Positions 32,173-41,684 of a stretch of 64,000 nt of DNA are shown here, piece after piece (within the stretch, counting starts at the first letter, position 1; each line of letters begins with the position of its first letter). The notes beneath the pieces were generated by a model, which searched no databases, was not told the origin of the DNA, and saw only the letters and a program-made list of their open reading frames with translations. The position numbers and the translations under genes were made by a program. Origin of the DNA: Bacillota bacterium (lineage in GTDB: Bacteria > Bacillota > Clostridia > Lachnospirales > Lachnospiraceae); NCBI GenBank assembly GCA_023391695.1, contig JAEWAK010000052.1:1-64000 (forward strand), given 5' to 3'.

Positions 32173-33045
32173 ATGGCTTATTTAGTTGCGGTAGACAGCG
32201 GACATGGTATGGAAACGGCAGGGAAGCGGACCCCTGCCATACCGGAAGACTGGTTCGGTAAGAAAAAAGGTGACAGCATTCATGAAAAGGAATTTAATAA
32301 AACTGCGGCCGAATACTTAATAACAGCACTAAAACGGTGCGGTTTCAATACGCTGAATGTCAGCCCGGGTACCACTGACATACCACTGACTGAGCGATGG
32401 GCGGCAGCCAATAATGCAAAAGCAGATATTTTTGTTTCCAAGCATTATAATGCATCGACCGGTATTTGGGGAAATGCAAACGGGATAGAAACCATTATCT
32501 CCCAATACGCAGGGGAAGACAGTAAAAGGCTTGCTGAATTAGTGCAGGCTGAACTGGTACAGGCACATAAAAGAAAAGACAGGGGCGTCAAGGAGGACAT
32601 ATCACAGTCCGGTATTAATATCGCCGTATTGCACAACACAAAGATGCCGGCTATACTTACGGAAACCGGGTTTATGGACAACCTGGAAGAAGCGAAGACT
32701 ATGCTGGATCCGGAATTTCAGAAAGCGGATGCGGAGGCCACCTGCCGGGGGATCTGTAAATATTTTGGGGTAACCTATCAGGAGGAGGCCGAAACTTTAG
32801 TTTCTGCCCAAAGTATAACAAGAACATCACCGAAAGAAGACATTAAATGGCTTCAGGAAAAATTAAATGCAGCTTTACCGGGAGCAACATATATCCCTCT
32901 GGCGGTTGACGGGATATACGGAACGAAAACCCGTATTGCCGTATTGATTTACTGGGAATCAAAGGGATGGAAGCAGGACGGAAAAGAAGACGGCTGGAGA
33001 GTTGGTGCCGGAACAATAAAGGAACTGATAAAAGGAACTGACTAA
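32173..33045 (+). CDS. N-acetylmuramoyl-L-alanine amidase, tailocin endolysin
   Basis: A 290-residue amidase_3 protein. VAVDSGHGMETAGKRTP has the first zinc His, EKEFNKTAAEYL the Glu, SKHYNAS the second His, and LTETGFMDN the catalytic Glu. No signal peptide is present, so export depends on the holin. The C-terminal 75 residues form a wall-binding-like domain (SPKEDIKWLQEKLNAALPGA, then LAVDGIYGTKTRIAVLIYWE), resembling peptidoglycan-binding repeats. The same C-terminal domain recurs in the amidase at 48869. It is the last tailocin gene. Confidence 0.85.
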   Translation: MAYLVAVDSGHGMETAGKRTPAIPEDWFGKKKGDSIHEKEFNKTAAEYLITALKRCGFNTLNVSPGTTDIPLTERWAAANNAKADIFVSKHYNASTGIWGNANGIETIISQYAGEDSKRLAELVQAELVQAHKRKDRGVKEDISQSGINIAVLHNTKMPAILTETGFMDNLEEAKTMLDPEFQKADAEATCRGICKYFGVTYQEEAETLVSAQSITRTSPKEDIKWLQEKLNAALPGATYIPLAVDGIYGTKTRIAVLIYWESKGWKQDGKEDGWRVGAGTIKELIKGTD

Positions 33046-33774
33046 ACGGTAGATTATCATCATTTTCCAGCACTTTACCATAAAATAATGAATCAAATAA
33101 TTTATGGAACAATAGTACATATAATAATTCGATTTACACATTTACATTAGCCCATGGATTTGTTATGATGATGTTACAAATTGAGCAATAAGTATAAATA
33201 AACATTGTATTAAACAGAGACTATAGCTATATTGTATAAAATATATGTTATTATTTAGAACTATCTAATAGGAGTATATAGACATTAATATATTCTTGGA
33301 TTCTAAAAATATATAGTTTCTGTTAATGGAGTTCATACCTATACTGCATGTAAATTACGTGTAAAATACGTGCAGAGAGATATATAACAAAAGGAGGAGA
33401 ATATGCAAAAAAGCAGCAGATCTAATTTGACAGTGATACTTATTGTAGGAATGGTGTCAGGTCGCACCAAATCTACATCGGACGAATGAAATCATAACGG
33501 AAATGCAGGTGTTATGTATTTTGACAGAATGCTTTTTCCATACCCGGTGCATGCAGGTACTGCATCGTAAATGTAAAACAGATGTGGCCGAAATTATAGA
33601 AAAGGAGCCGGAACATTTTGTGACGTGAAGTCGGGCAGATGAACTGCGTTTGCAGGGCATTATACATTAAGTACATAAAAACCTAAGTGCAGGAAACATG
33701 GGGCAGACAGGACCTCGTGTATTTTGTATTTTAAGCATGTACTTAAGAACACTCTTTGTTACGGGTTAAATAGA
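33046..33774 (+). other. AT-rich gap after the tailocin, with a possible small ORF
   Basis: No intact long gene. A 28-codon ORF at 33403-33489 has a strong AAAGGAGG site (MQKSSRSNLTVILIVGMVSG...), but I recognise no family. Another unrecognised frame of about 40 codons follows at 33505-33627. The region could be decayed DNA at the tailocin edge. I found no attachment site. Confidence 0.35.
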
Positions 33775-34332
33775 ATGAAAGATTTGATTATATTTATAGA
33801 CAGCGGAGATACATTAGTGGACGAATCCACAGAGATACGGGATGCAACCGGTACGGTCATCCATTCAAAATTAATAGAAGGGGCAGGGGAGACCCTGGCT
33901 AAATTGTATGATAGCGGATATACCATAGCCCTGGTAGCGGATGGGACGAAAGCCTCCTTTGATAATATTTACCGGGAAAACGGTTTGGACTATTGCTTTG
34001 CCGTTAAAGCCATATCCGGGGAATTAAAACATGAGAAACCTTCTGAAATTATGTTTCTTCATGCAATGAAAGCCCTGGGATTAAAAGATAGCGACAAGGA
34101 ACGGATTGTGATGATAGGCAACAACATAAAGCGGGATATCCTGGGAGCCAACCGGATGGGGATTACCTCCATATTATTGAGCTACAGCCCCAGGTATGTA
34201 ATGCAGCCGGAAAACGAAGAAGAAATGCCGGACTATGTGATCTCATCCCCCTGTGAACTGTATGACCTGCTGGAACAGTTAAACCTCCAGGTAAAAAACA
34301 AAAAAATTTTAAATATGCCTAAGAATAAATGA
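33775..34332 (+). CDS. HAD-superfamily hydrolase (phosphatase-like)
   Basis: This 185-residue protein reads as a HAD hydrolase: motif I LIIFIDSGDTLVDEST, motif II-like IALVADGTK, and a late KPSEIMFLHAMKALGL with RIVMIGNNIKRDILGANRMG for motifs III and IV. Motif I reads DSGDT in place of the usual DxDxT: the first Asp (nucleophile) is present, and the acid/base position falls on Asp after Gly, so spacing is normal. The start is put at 33775; the frame to 33724 has no ribosome site. It may be linked with the GH38-like gene downstream as a sugar phosphatase. Confidence 0.7.
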   Translation: MKDLIIFIDSGDTLVDESTEIRDATGTVIHSKLIEGAGETLAKLYDSGYTIALVADGTKASFDNIYRENGLDYCFAVKAISGELKHEKPSEIMFLHAMKALGLKDSDKERIVMIGNNIKRDILGANRMGITSILLSYSPRYVMQPENEEEMPDYVISSPCELYDLLEQLNLQVKNKKILNMPKNK

Positions 34333-34853
34333 TCGTATGGCAGTAAAGCTGCAGGCCTCCCAGGATTATGTGCATTTTCCGATGTGGAATAGGAAAAGAA
34401 CTGAAAAATATCGGTGAGGATTATTTAAATGTCGCCTGAGCCGCTTTCTCCGGATATCTGGTAAAAGAATATTTAAACTGTGCCGGCATTACGGTGAACC
34501 GGCCTGTTATAGACAGGATACGGGTCCGGTCGGTAAGAAAATTAACCGGTTTTATATGAAGTTCCACAGGCTGCGAACCTGAATTTTCCATGGGAATTAA
34601 GCTTTTTGAGTACCGCTGTCTGTTCCGGAACTGAAAAGGAAGTTTTCAAGTCGACAGGCAGACCTTAATAACGAGAGTACTTATTAACAAAGGAGGAAGC
34701 ACATGATATTGTTCGGCTCACGGATTAAATCCCCAAGTGAAAAGCATTTATTAACAAAGGAGAAAGCACATGACGGCCTGGGAATTGGCGGTTAAGTATG
34801 CTCCGCATCTCTAGAGGTGGCTGTAAGCCTGATGGAATGCAAAGGGGGAAGAA
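34333..34853 (+). pseudogene. Decayed sequence with a broken unidentified frame and a repeated ribosome site
   Basis: A plus-strand frame (34386-34559) reads GKELKNIGEDYLNVA, an in-frame TGA, then AAFSGYLVKEYLNCAGITVN and further to a second TGA, with no start. I do not recognise it. Downstream, TTATTAACAAAGGAG with GCACATGA recurs at about 34682-34707 and 34747-34772, each followed by a short frame (30 and 14 codons, the second starting MTAWELAVKYAPHL). These look like remnants of deleted genes ahead of the GH38-like gene. Confidence 0.4.
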
Positions 34854-37394
34854 ATGAAAAAAGAGGTTCCTATGGTTAAAAAAATAATACTGGTTTTTAA
34901 AACACATTTTGATATCGGATTTACGGATTTATCATCAAAAGTCATTGAAAATTATGGGAATTCCATGCTGAAGGAAGTAATTGCTACGTGTAAAGCCACG
35001 GAACATATGGGCAAACTTAAGTATGTATGGACCATGCCCTCCTGGCCACTTAAAGTAATAACGGAGCGGTGCAGCGGTGACTTAAGGAAAGAATTGGACC
35101 TTCTGATAGAAGGGGAGCAGATCGTTTGGCACGTGCTGCCGTTTACTTCCCATACGGATTTTAGCAGTGAGGAGGAATATCTGGAAGGACTCCGGTTTGG
35201 GCGGGAATTATCGGAGATTTACCATAAACCATATAAGCTTTCGGCAAAGATGACGGACGTTCCGGGTCATGGCATTATGCTGCCTGAGGTATTAAGCGGA
35301 GCGGGCGTTAAATTTTTGCATTTAGGGTGCAATGAATTTGCCAGTCCCCCAAGACTCCCCTTTTTATTTCACTGGCAGGCAAAAAGCGGCGAAAGAATCC
35401 TTACCATGTACAGCAAAGGCGGATACGGAACTTCCCTTTTACCGCCCCGGGACTGGAATTACCCTGTCTGGATGGCTTTGATGCAGACTCATGATAACTG
35501 CGGTCCCCAATCCGCCTCGGTCATTGAAGGACTGGTGAAAAAAATACAAATGGAGTATCCTGATGCGGAGATTGCCTGCGGTTCCATGGATGATTTTTAT
35601 AATGAACTGGCAAAGTGTGATTTAAGCACGGTCCCGATCATAACAAAAGATCTCGGGGATACCTGGATTCATGGCATCGGTTCCTATCCGAAGGAAGTGG
35701 GGATGCTCAGGGAAAACAGGGAAAAAAGCAAACGGCTCCAGGCGCTTTATGCCAGGCAGCTGCTGGAAGGTTTTGCAGCGGATAATGACAGGGCTGACAG
35801 GATATTGAACCGATATTATGAAAATATAAGCCTTTTCGAGGAGCATACCTGGGGAGCAGATGTAAAAACCTGGCTCGGACCGGAACGGGTATATATAAAG
35901 AAGGAATTTCTGGAAGCAAAACAGAAGGAAAATTACCGGTTCATGGAAACCTCCTGGCAGGAGCAAAGGGAGAGGACAGAGCAAACCAGTCTGGCCGCGG
36001 AGGAATTGAAAGCTTTCGTTGAGCAGGGGGAATCCGGAAGCTTTTCCGTATTTAACCCCGGCAGCAGCGTGTTTACCGGCTGGGTTTCCCTAAAAGATTT
36101 CCCGGTGGATTTTACGGGCTGTTCCCTGGAAATGAATCAGGAAATACTTCCCATGACCAAAATTTACGGGGAGTGGGCCTGTTATGTAAGGGAGCTTCAG
36201 CCCTTCGTTACCGCGCCGCTGCGCATTGCAGAGCCAGCCTCCGGTAAAGGCAGTCTTACCGTTAAAAATGACGGACACTGCGTAACGGCTGAAAATCACA
36301 GATATATCTTAAAGTTTTTGGAGGCAACCGGTGACATTACTGAAGTTTATGATAAGAAGCTGGACACGGCCCTGTTAAAACAGCAAGGCCAGAAATCAGT
36401 CTTTTCCTACCAATATGACCGTTATGGAATCGAAGATGTAACGGAATTTTTAAGGGATTATGCCTACCGGTTTTCTGCCTGGGGAATTCAGGATTACGGC
36501 AGGGAAGCGTATCCGGAATGTGAGCATAAAACTTACCATCCGTCCTTTCGTTCCTTTACGGTAAAAGGAGATACCCTGATTTTTGCATATGAAAATACGG
36601 AGAGCGCCGAGAAATATGGGGATGCCAGGGAAGTTTTCATTGAGATAACCCTACCTCCTGCCGGGGATGAACTGTATGTGAAGCTCAGGCTTAAAAATAA
36701 ACAGGAAACCCCTTATATTGAATCCGGTTCATTTCTGGTTCCATTTGGGGAAAGGGCGTATCACTATCGTGTTAATAAACCCGGTGCAGTATTAAATCCG
36801 GAAACGGATATACAGGAAGGTGCCAATCATGTCCTGTACTGCCTTGAGAATTATGTTTCGGCAGCAGGGGAAAAACACGGAATCTGTGTGGTGCCAAAGG
36901 ATTCGCCCTTAAGTGCTTTAGGCAGTACGGGAATTTATCAGTACAGAAAAGAATATAAATCACCGAAGGAGCCGGTTATTTACTTTAATTTGTTCAATAA
37001 TATGTGGGGTACTAACTTTCCTCAATGGATAGGCGGAGATTTCTGTTACCGCTATGTCCTGTTTGGATTTAACCGGGGAGAGGAAGCCTGTAACCTGGAA
37101 AGGGCAGCCATGCTGATGCAGGGAGTAGAAATAACCGGGAATACCTTTGTAAAAGATAACGTAAGGCTTCCGGAACACATGCAGTTAATCAATGCCAGAA
37201 AAGAAAAAGACGGAATTGTCTTAAGGTTTAAAGACCTGTTGGGAAAGGAAGCCTTAAGGAAGCTTTACACAGAGGGTTATTCCATTTCTCCGGTGGACTT
37301 ATATAACAGGATAACCGGTGAGAGTAATCAGAATGAATATACTTTTCCGGTCAAACCTTATGGGATATATTCATTTTTCCTGTCCAGAACATAA
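34854..37394 (+). CDS. GH38-like alpha-mannosidase-family protein (DUF5054)
   Basis: This 846-residue cytoplasmic protein has a GH38-like N-terminal catalytic half: ILVFKTHFDIGFTDL, where HFDIGF takes the place of the metal-binding HxDxxW, MPSWPLKVI, DVPGHGIMLPEVLSGAGVKF and TWGADVKTWLG. The second half (about 390-846) is beta-rich, as in GH38 C-terminal domains. It resembles DUF5054 proteins, whose substrates are unknown. No signal peptide, so it acts inside the cell, perhaps on an imported oligosaccharide. A second start at ATG 34872 is also plausible. The preceding genes are decayed. Confidence 0.75.
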   Translation: MKKEVPMVKKIILVFKTHFDIGFTDLSSKVIENYGNSMLKEVIATCKATEHMGKLKYVWTMPSWPLKVITERCSGDLRKELDLLIEGEQIVWHVLPFTSHTDFSSEEEYLEGLRFGRELSEIYHKPYKLSAKMTDVPGHGIMLPEVLSGAGVKFLHLGCNEFASPPRLPFLFHWQAKSGERILTMYSKGGYGTSLLPPRDWNYPVWMALMQTHDNCGPQSASVIEGLVKKIQMEYPDAEIACGSMDDFYNELAKCDLSTVPIITKDLGDTWIHGIGSYPKEVGMLRENREKSKRLQALYARQLLEGFAADNDRADRILNRYYENISLFEEHTWGADVKTWLGPERVYIKKEFLEAKQKENYRFMETSWQEQRERTEQTSLAAEELKAFVEQGESGSFSVFNPGSSVFTGWVSLKDFPVDFTGCSLEMNQEILPMTKIYGEWACYVRELQPFVTAPLRIAEPASGKGSLTVKNDGHCVTAENHRYILKFLEATGDITEVYDKKLDTALLKQQGQKSVFSYQYDRYGIEDVTEFLRDYAYRFSAWGIQDYGREAYPECEHKTYHPSFRSFTVKGDTLIFAYENTESAEKYGDAREVFIEITLPPAGDELYVKLRLKNKQETPYIESGSFLVPFGERAYHYRVNKPGAVLNPETDIQEGANHVLYCLENYVSAAGEKHGICVVPKDSPLSALGSTGIYQYRKEYKSPKEPVIYFNLFNNMWGTNFPQWIGGDFCYRYVLFGFNRGEEACNLERAAMLMQGVEITGNTFVKDNVRLPEHMQLINARKEKDGIVLRFKDLLGKEALRKLYTEGYSISPVDLYNRITGESNQNEYTFPVKPYGIYSFFLSRT

Positions 37395-37897
37395 TTTTTC
37401 AAAACATAACTTTAAAAAAGGATATATAAGTTGAAGTTGAATTAAGATATCGGTTCGTAACTCTTTAAACATGACCGTCCGAACACTTTCCATAACTATG
37501 GAAACAACCGGATGAAGGAGAGAATATGGGGAGGCTGCCATGATAGAATCCAGGTTTTACTGTGATGAAATAAAGCCTTTCAAGCCTATTGCGGTGAAAG
37601 AAAAGGAATGTCTTATGACGTCTTGGTATTGGAGCTGAGAATGCCTTATGAAATGTTAATCAATTCTCCTGGGAAAGCATCTATTCACTTTTATGGAGAT
37701 AAACAAATTAATATGCAGCCGGCATAAAGATAAGCAGAAGGCCTGGTTTATATTACATGGAATTTATAAAAATTGCATGTAGTACAATCAGGCCTTTTAT
37801 CAAAGCTGAAAAGCGTTTTGTCTGCTAGTACATTGTTACATTGGGCGTTTCCGGCTGTTTTTTCAGATACCTATCCGGCCATTCATCCTGACTTATG
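37395..37897. other. Intergenic gap between GH38-like and iolG genes
   Basis: No intact gene. A 32-codon frame starting with an ATG about 37541 (MIESRFYCDEIKPFKPIAV) has a good GGAGG site but ends soon, probably the start of a deleted gene. AAGGCCTG (37738) and CAGGCCTT (37789) with a T-run could form a terminator with a large loop for the converging operons. Confidence 0.4.
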
Positions 37898-38911
37898 TTA
37901 CATAACGATTTCCTTCAGCAATACCGGGCGGTTTTCTTCCAGGGATTTTTTTGCTGCTTTTGCAATGAGCACCGGCTGCAGCCCGTCATTAATATTAACG
38001 GGAACTTCCGTATTGTTAATAACGGCCTGTACGAATAAGGATACTTCTTTTGAGAAGGAAGCCATATAACGCTCCAGGAAGAAGTATAAAGGTTTTTCAC
38101 CGGTAACGCCGGAAGCCGTACTGATTACGGCAGTGGAATTCGAATCGTTGGTAACGGCAACCTGTCCTTTTGAACCAAATACTTCTGCACGCTGGTCATA
38201 GCCATAGTCGGCTTTACGGGAGTTGTCAATTACTGCAAGGGCGCCAGACGACAGTTTCATGGTTATAATAGCGGTATCGATGTCACCGGCTTCTTTTATG
38301 GCCGGGTTCACTAAAGAAGTACCATTGGCATAAACTTCGACCACATCACTGGAGGTTAAATAGCGTACCATATCAAAATCATGTATCGTCATATCCAAAA
38401 ACATTCCGCCGGATACTTTCACATATTCAATAGGCGGAGCATCCGGATCCCTGGAAGTCACCTTAACAATATGTACGTCCCCGATTTTGCCCTCTGCCAC
38501 CGCATTGCGCACCGCCTCAAAATTGTGGTCAAAACGGCGGTTAAAGCCAACCTGGAACTTGACATCAGAATCCTTTAAAGTCTCCATAACTGCTTTGATT
38601 TTGGATAAATCCTGGGAAATAGGTTTTTCGCAGAAGACATGTTTGCCTGCCCTGATTGCCTCTATGGCAATATCCGCATGGGTATCCGTGGAGGAACAGA
38701 TTAATACGGCATCAATACCGCTGTCCTTTAGTATATCCTTATAGTCCGTACATACCTTAGGAATTCCAAGGCTGTCCGCCCAGGATTTTATTGCATCATT
38801 CATAAAAGGATCGGCAATTGCAGCAACCTGTGCCTCCTTTACATGGTATGTAATACTTTCTCCATGGACTTTGCCGATTCTTCCGGCACCAATAATACCG
38901 ATATTTAACAT
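37898..38911 (-). CDS. iolG: Inositol 2-dehydrogenase
   Basis: This 337-residue Gfo/Idh/MocA oxidoreductase starts MLNIGIIGAGRIGKVHGESI with a Rossmann GxGxxG, contains HVFCEKPISQDLSKIKAVME with the catalytic EKP lysine, and MFLDMTIHDFDMVRYL with the DxxxH active-site pattern of inositol dehydrogenases. It would oxidise myo-inositol to 2-keto-myo-inositol with NAD, the first step of the pathway encoded by the rightward iol operon 2 kb away. The start has GAAAGGATATGATT upstream; the frame to 38977 lacks support. It faces away from the DeoR gene and from the operon. Confidence 0.85.
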   Translation of the reverse strand: MLNIGIIGAGRIGKVHGESITYHVKEAQVAAIADPFMNDAIKSWADSLGIPKVCTDYKDILKDSGIDAVLICSSTDTHADIAIEAIRAGKHVFCEKPISQDLSKIKAVMETLKDSDVKFQVGFNRRFDHNFEAVRNAVAEGKIGDVHIVKVTSRDPDAPPIEYVKVSGGMFLDMTIHDFDMVRYLTSSDVVEVYANGTSLVNPAIKEAGDIDTAIITMKLSSGALAVIDNSRKADYGYDQRAEVFGSKGQVAVTNDSNSTAVISTASGVTGEKPLYFFLERYMASFSKEVSLFVQAVINNTEVPVNINDGLQPVLIAKAAKKSLEENRPVLLKEIVM

Positions 38912-38962
38912 AATATCATATCCTTTCGTTTGAATTGGTATATTTTTGTTAAGAATAATTAG

Positions 38963-38991
38963 ATTATACCATGTCAATATGGGAATATCAA
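38963..38991 (-). promoter_or_regulatory. Promoter of iolG
   Basis: Minus strand: TTGATA (38986-38991), 17-base spacer, TATAAT (38963-38968), about 50 bases ahead of the iolG start. Confidence 0.65.
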
Positions 38992-39232
38992 CAATAATAT
39001 AACAAAAACATATGTAAGATATGACAAAAAATAAAGGTTTACAGATAAAAAGTAATCATATATAATTGTGCTTATTAGTAAATCAGAAAATACTTGCTAA
39101 AATTATCATCATAAGGTAGTGTTAATATTAACAATGTATTAAAAAGGGTATTCAATAAAATTATATCAACAGGAAAAACAATCCTGTTTGATATGCCCGT
39201 AATACCCAATAGTGAAACGGAGGATAAAATTA

Positions 39233-40015
39233 ATGGGGATGAAATCTTTTCGAATCAAACAGATGGAACAATATATAATGGAACATGATCTGGTATCCAT
39301 GGAGGAATTACGCAATGTATTTGGTATTTCAATGAATACGGTACGGCTGGACGTAACCCAGCTGGTTAATAAAGGCGTGATCCGGAAGGTATACGGGGGC
39401 GTATGCAGCATTCAGAAGGGAAATCTGGTCCCGTTTGAAGAAAGACAGTCAAAGAATATCCAGGGGAAGCTGTCTGTGGGTAAAGCCGCCGCTAAGCTTG
39501 TGAAGGATGGGGATATTATATATATCGATTCCGGCACAACAACCATGTATGTAATCGATTATTTGGGAGAATCAAATAATGTTACGGTATTGACCAATAA
39601 TCTGAATGCAATTAACCGGGCACTGTTGCTGCCAGGTATCAATGTCATCAGTCTGCCGGGATCTTTGGAGCGGAAAACCAACTCCTTTGTTTCTGCGGAT
39701 ATCGTACGCACTCTGGAAAAGTATAATATTAAAAAGGCGTTTATGGCATCTTCCGGTATTTCGGAAAGCGGTATGGTAACCAATGCTTCGCCCCTTGAAT
39801 ATGAGATTAAAAAAGCTGCCATTGAAAACAGTGAAGAAGTTTACCTGTTAATCGATTCATCCAAATATGGAAAGAGTGCAATGCTTACTTATGCGAATAT
39901 TTCGGAGATGAGTAAAGTCATTGTAGACGATAATGCGGAGGAAGGACTTCTGGCCCTATGTGAGAGAAAAAGTGTGGAAGTTGTCCTGGCTAAGTCGGAA
40001 AGCGATACGGAGTGA
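39233..40015 (+). CDS. DeoR-family regulator, likely of inositol catabolism
   Basis: A 260-residue DeoR/GlpR-type repressor: N-terminal winged helix (MEELRNVFGISMNTVRLDVT, then QLVNKGVIRKVYGGV), and a C-terminal sugar-phosphate-binding domain (IYIDSGTTTMYVIDYL, LTNNLNAINRALLLPGINV and LLIDSSKYGKSAMLTY). B. subtilis IolR is of this family and responds to an IolC product. Its place between iolG and the iol operon suggests the same job, but sequence alone does not prove IolR identity. Start 39233 has GGAGG nine bases upstream. Confidence 0.75.
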   Translation: MGMKSFRIKQMEQYIMEHDLVSMEELRNVFGISMNTVRLDVTQLVNKGVIRKVYGGVCSIQKGNLVPFEERQSKNIQGKLSVGKAAAKLVKDGDIIYIDSGTTTMYVIDYLGESNNVTVLTNNLNAINRALLLPGINVISLPGSLERKTNSFVSADIVRTLEKYNIKKAFMASSGISESGMVTNASPLEYEIKKAAIENSEEVYLLIDSSKYGKSAMLTYANISEMSKVIVDDNAEEGLLALCERKSVEVVLAKSESDTE

Positions 40016-40655
40016 CGGATTTCTTAAACGAAGTAACCGAGTTACTGCCACAGGGCATATTAAAAACCATAGCAGGATATGATAATGAATTTCAAACTAA
40101 ATAGGAATATATATTTTTGAATATATTATAAATATATATTGCAATATATAACGAAATATATTTTATAATATATAACGAAGTATATTTGGAAAAAATGTAC
40201 CGGATATATTTTGCAAATATACCGAAAATATTATGCGATATTACGAATATATTTCGAGGCATATTCCAAATGTATTCCCGGAGGAATTATTATCATATTC
40301 CTATGAATTCTGCAGGAGCCGTTTCTGACTTTCTAAATTCTCTTATATCTATACTCATGCCGGCTCGGATACGGTTCCATAAGTCAGGGAAATAGCAGCT
40401 ATTAAGTAAAAAAACTTATATGCGGTTTTTACCCTGTTCCCATAATATTAAATTCTGCTGACTCCATTAGTAAAAATTACTTGACTTATTAATAATTTAA
40501 TTTAGACATGTTTTTTGCACCTCTTTTTCCGGGCGTACGGAATTATTACGTTAAAAATATATAAAAGAACGTTACCGTTTAGCCATAGATAACTCAAGGC
40601 GTTTTTTGTGAGTAAAGCTGAGCGGAAATCACAGAAAACCCGGGACTGCATGCGT

Positions 40656-40680
40656 GAAATTATACATCCTGTATAATTTC
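40656..40680 (+). promoter_or_regulatory. Perfect 10-bp dyad upstream of the iol promoter
   Basis: GAAATTATAC and GTATAATTTC separated by five bases, 60 bases upstream of the iol -35 box. A candidate site for the DeoR regulator or catabolite control; a transcribed hairpin is the alternative. Confidence 0.45.
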
Positions 40681-40742
40681 TGTGCATAATTTGTTGCAGT
40701 TTAGCGTCCAGGCTGAAATGTAACAAAAAAATACTAATTGAA

Positions 40743-40771
40743 TTGACTAATAGTTAAATATGTGTTAAATT
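40743..40771 (+). promoter_or_regulatory. Promoter of the iol operon
   Basis: TTGACT (40743-40748), 17 bases, TAAATT (40766-40771), about 60 bases ahead of the first gene. Confidence 0.65.
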
Positions 40772-40833
40772 ATTGGTAAGTTATTAATAAGTTATAAATA
40801 AGTTTCTGAAAAGGAAGAAAGGTGAGTGTACGA

Positions 40834-41682
40834 GTGTCATTAGTTGATATGAAATCACTTTTAAAAAAAGCAGAGCAGGGTAATTATGGAATCGGTGCTT
40901 TCAGTGTCGGCAATATGGAAATGGTCCTGGGCGCGGTTAAGGCCGCCGAAGAGTGCAATTCTCCCGCAATTTTGCAGATAGCACAGGCAAGGCTGGCCTA
41001 TTCACCGCTGCAGCTGATCGGGCCCATGATGCTTGCTGCGGCAAAGAATGCTTCCGTTCCCATAGCCGTCCATTTTGACCATGGAATGGATATTGCCGTT
41101 ATCAAAGAAGCCCTGGAACTCGGATTTACTTCAGTAATGATTGATGCTTCCCACTTAAGCCTGGATGAGAACATCCGGATAGTGAAAAAAGTAAAAGATA
41201 TGGCCGAGCATTACGGTGCTTCTGTGGAAGCGGAAGTAGGCCAGCTTGGCAAAAGTGAAGACGGTACGAAGGATACGGGAATGTTTTATTCAAATCCGGC
41301 TGAGGTAAAAGAACTGTATGAAAGTACCGGAGTAGATGCAATTGCCCTTTCCATAGGCAATGCCCATGGGTTATACACCCAGGAACCGAAACTGGATTTT
41401 AATATATTATCGGATACCTTAAAGCTGGTTTCGGTCCCTTTAGTGCTCCACGGCGGTTCCGGCATCAGCGCGGAGGATTTTAGAAAGTGCATAAAATACG
41501 GAATCCGCAAAGTAAATATTGCTACGGCCAGTTTCATGGCAGTAGAGGAAGAAGCCAGGAAATACTCTGCAGGGGAGAAAAGGGACTATTTCAAACTCAG
41601 CGCAGGCATGGTATCCGGAATGTACCACAATGTATCAGAACATATTAACATATTTGGAAGCAATGAAAAAGCATGGAGGTAA
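40834..41682 (+). CDS. iolJ: Class II aldolase for inositol catabolism (DKGP aldolase-like)
   Basis: A 282-residue class II fructose-bisphosphate-type aldolase: NYGIGAFSVGNMEMVLGAVK, AVHFDHGMD with zinc His, EAEVGQLGKSEDG with the metal ligand Glu, LSIGNAHGLY and VLHGGSGIS with two zinc His. In an iol operon it cleaves 2-deoxy-5-keto-gluconate 6-phosphate to DHAP and malonic semialdehyde. The GTG at 40834 has AAGGTGAG six bases upstream and is preferred over the GTG at 40822. A general FBP aldolase is possible, but the context is strong. iolC overlaps its end. Confidence 0.8.
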   Translation: MSLVDMKSLLKKAEQGNYGIGAFSVGNMEMVLGAVKAAEECNSPAILQIAQARLAYSPLQLIGPMMLAAAKNASVPIAVHFDHGMDIAVIKEALELGFTSVMIDASHLSLDENIRIVKKVKDMAEHYGASVEAEVGQLGKSEDGTKDTGMFYSNPAEVKELYESTGVDAIALSIGNAHGLYTQEPKLDFNILSDTLKLVSVPLVLHGGSGISAEDFRKCIKYGIRKVNIATASFMAVEEEARKYSAGEKRDYFKLSAGMVSGMYHNVSEHINIFGSNEKAWR

Positions 41683-41684
41683 AG

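Larger units (their letters stand above)
40016..40833 (+). promoter_or_regulatory. Long regulatory region between the DeoR gene and the iol operon
   Basis: About 800 bases without a supported gene. At 40085-40290 the sequence is extremely AT-rich, with repeated ATATATAACGAARTATATTT-like blocks. A perfect dyad GAAATTATAC-N5-GTATAATTTC lies at 40656-40680, a possible operator or hairpin, and a promoter at 40743-40771. A TAAGTTAT element repeats near 40776-40805. A small ORF at 40186 looks like chance. Confidence 0.45.

Noticed and set aside
17903..33045. Intact prophage
   Set aside because: No integrase, terminase, portal, protease, capsid or replication gene is present; the tail and lysis genes alone fit a tailocin.
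40186..40395. 69-codon ORF in the iol control region
   Set aside because: No ribosome site, built from the ATATAT-type repeats, and no protein-like pattern.
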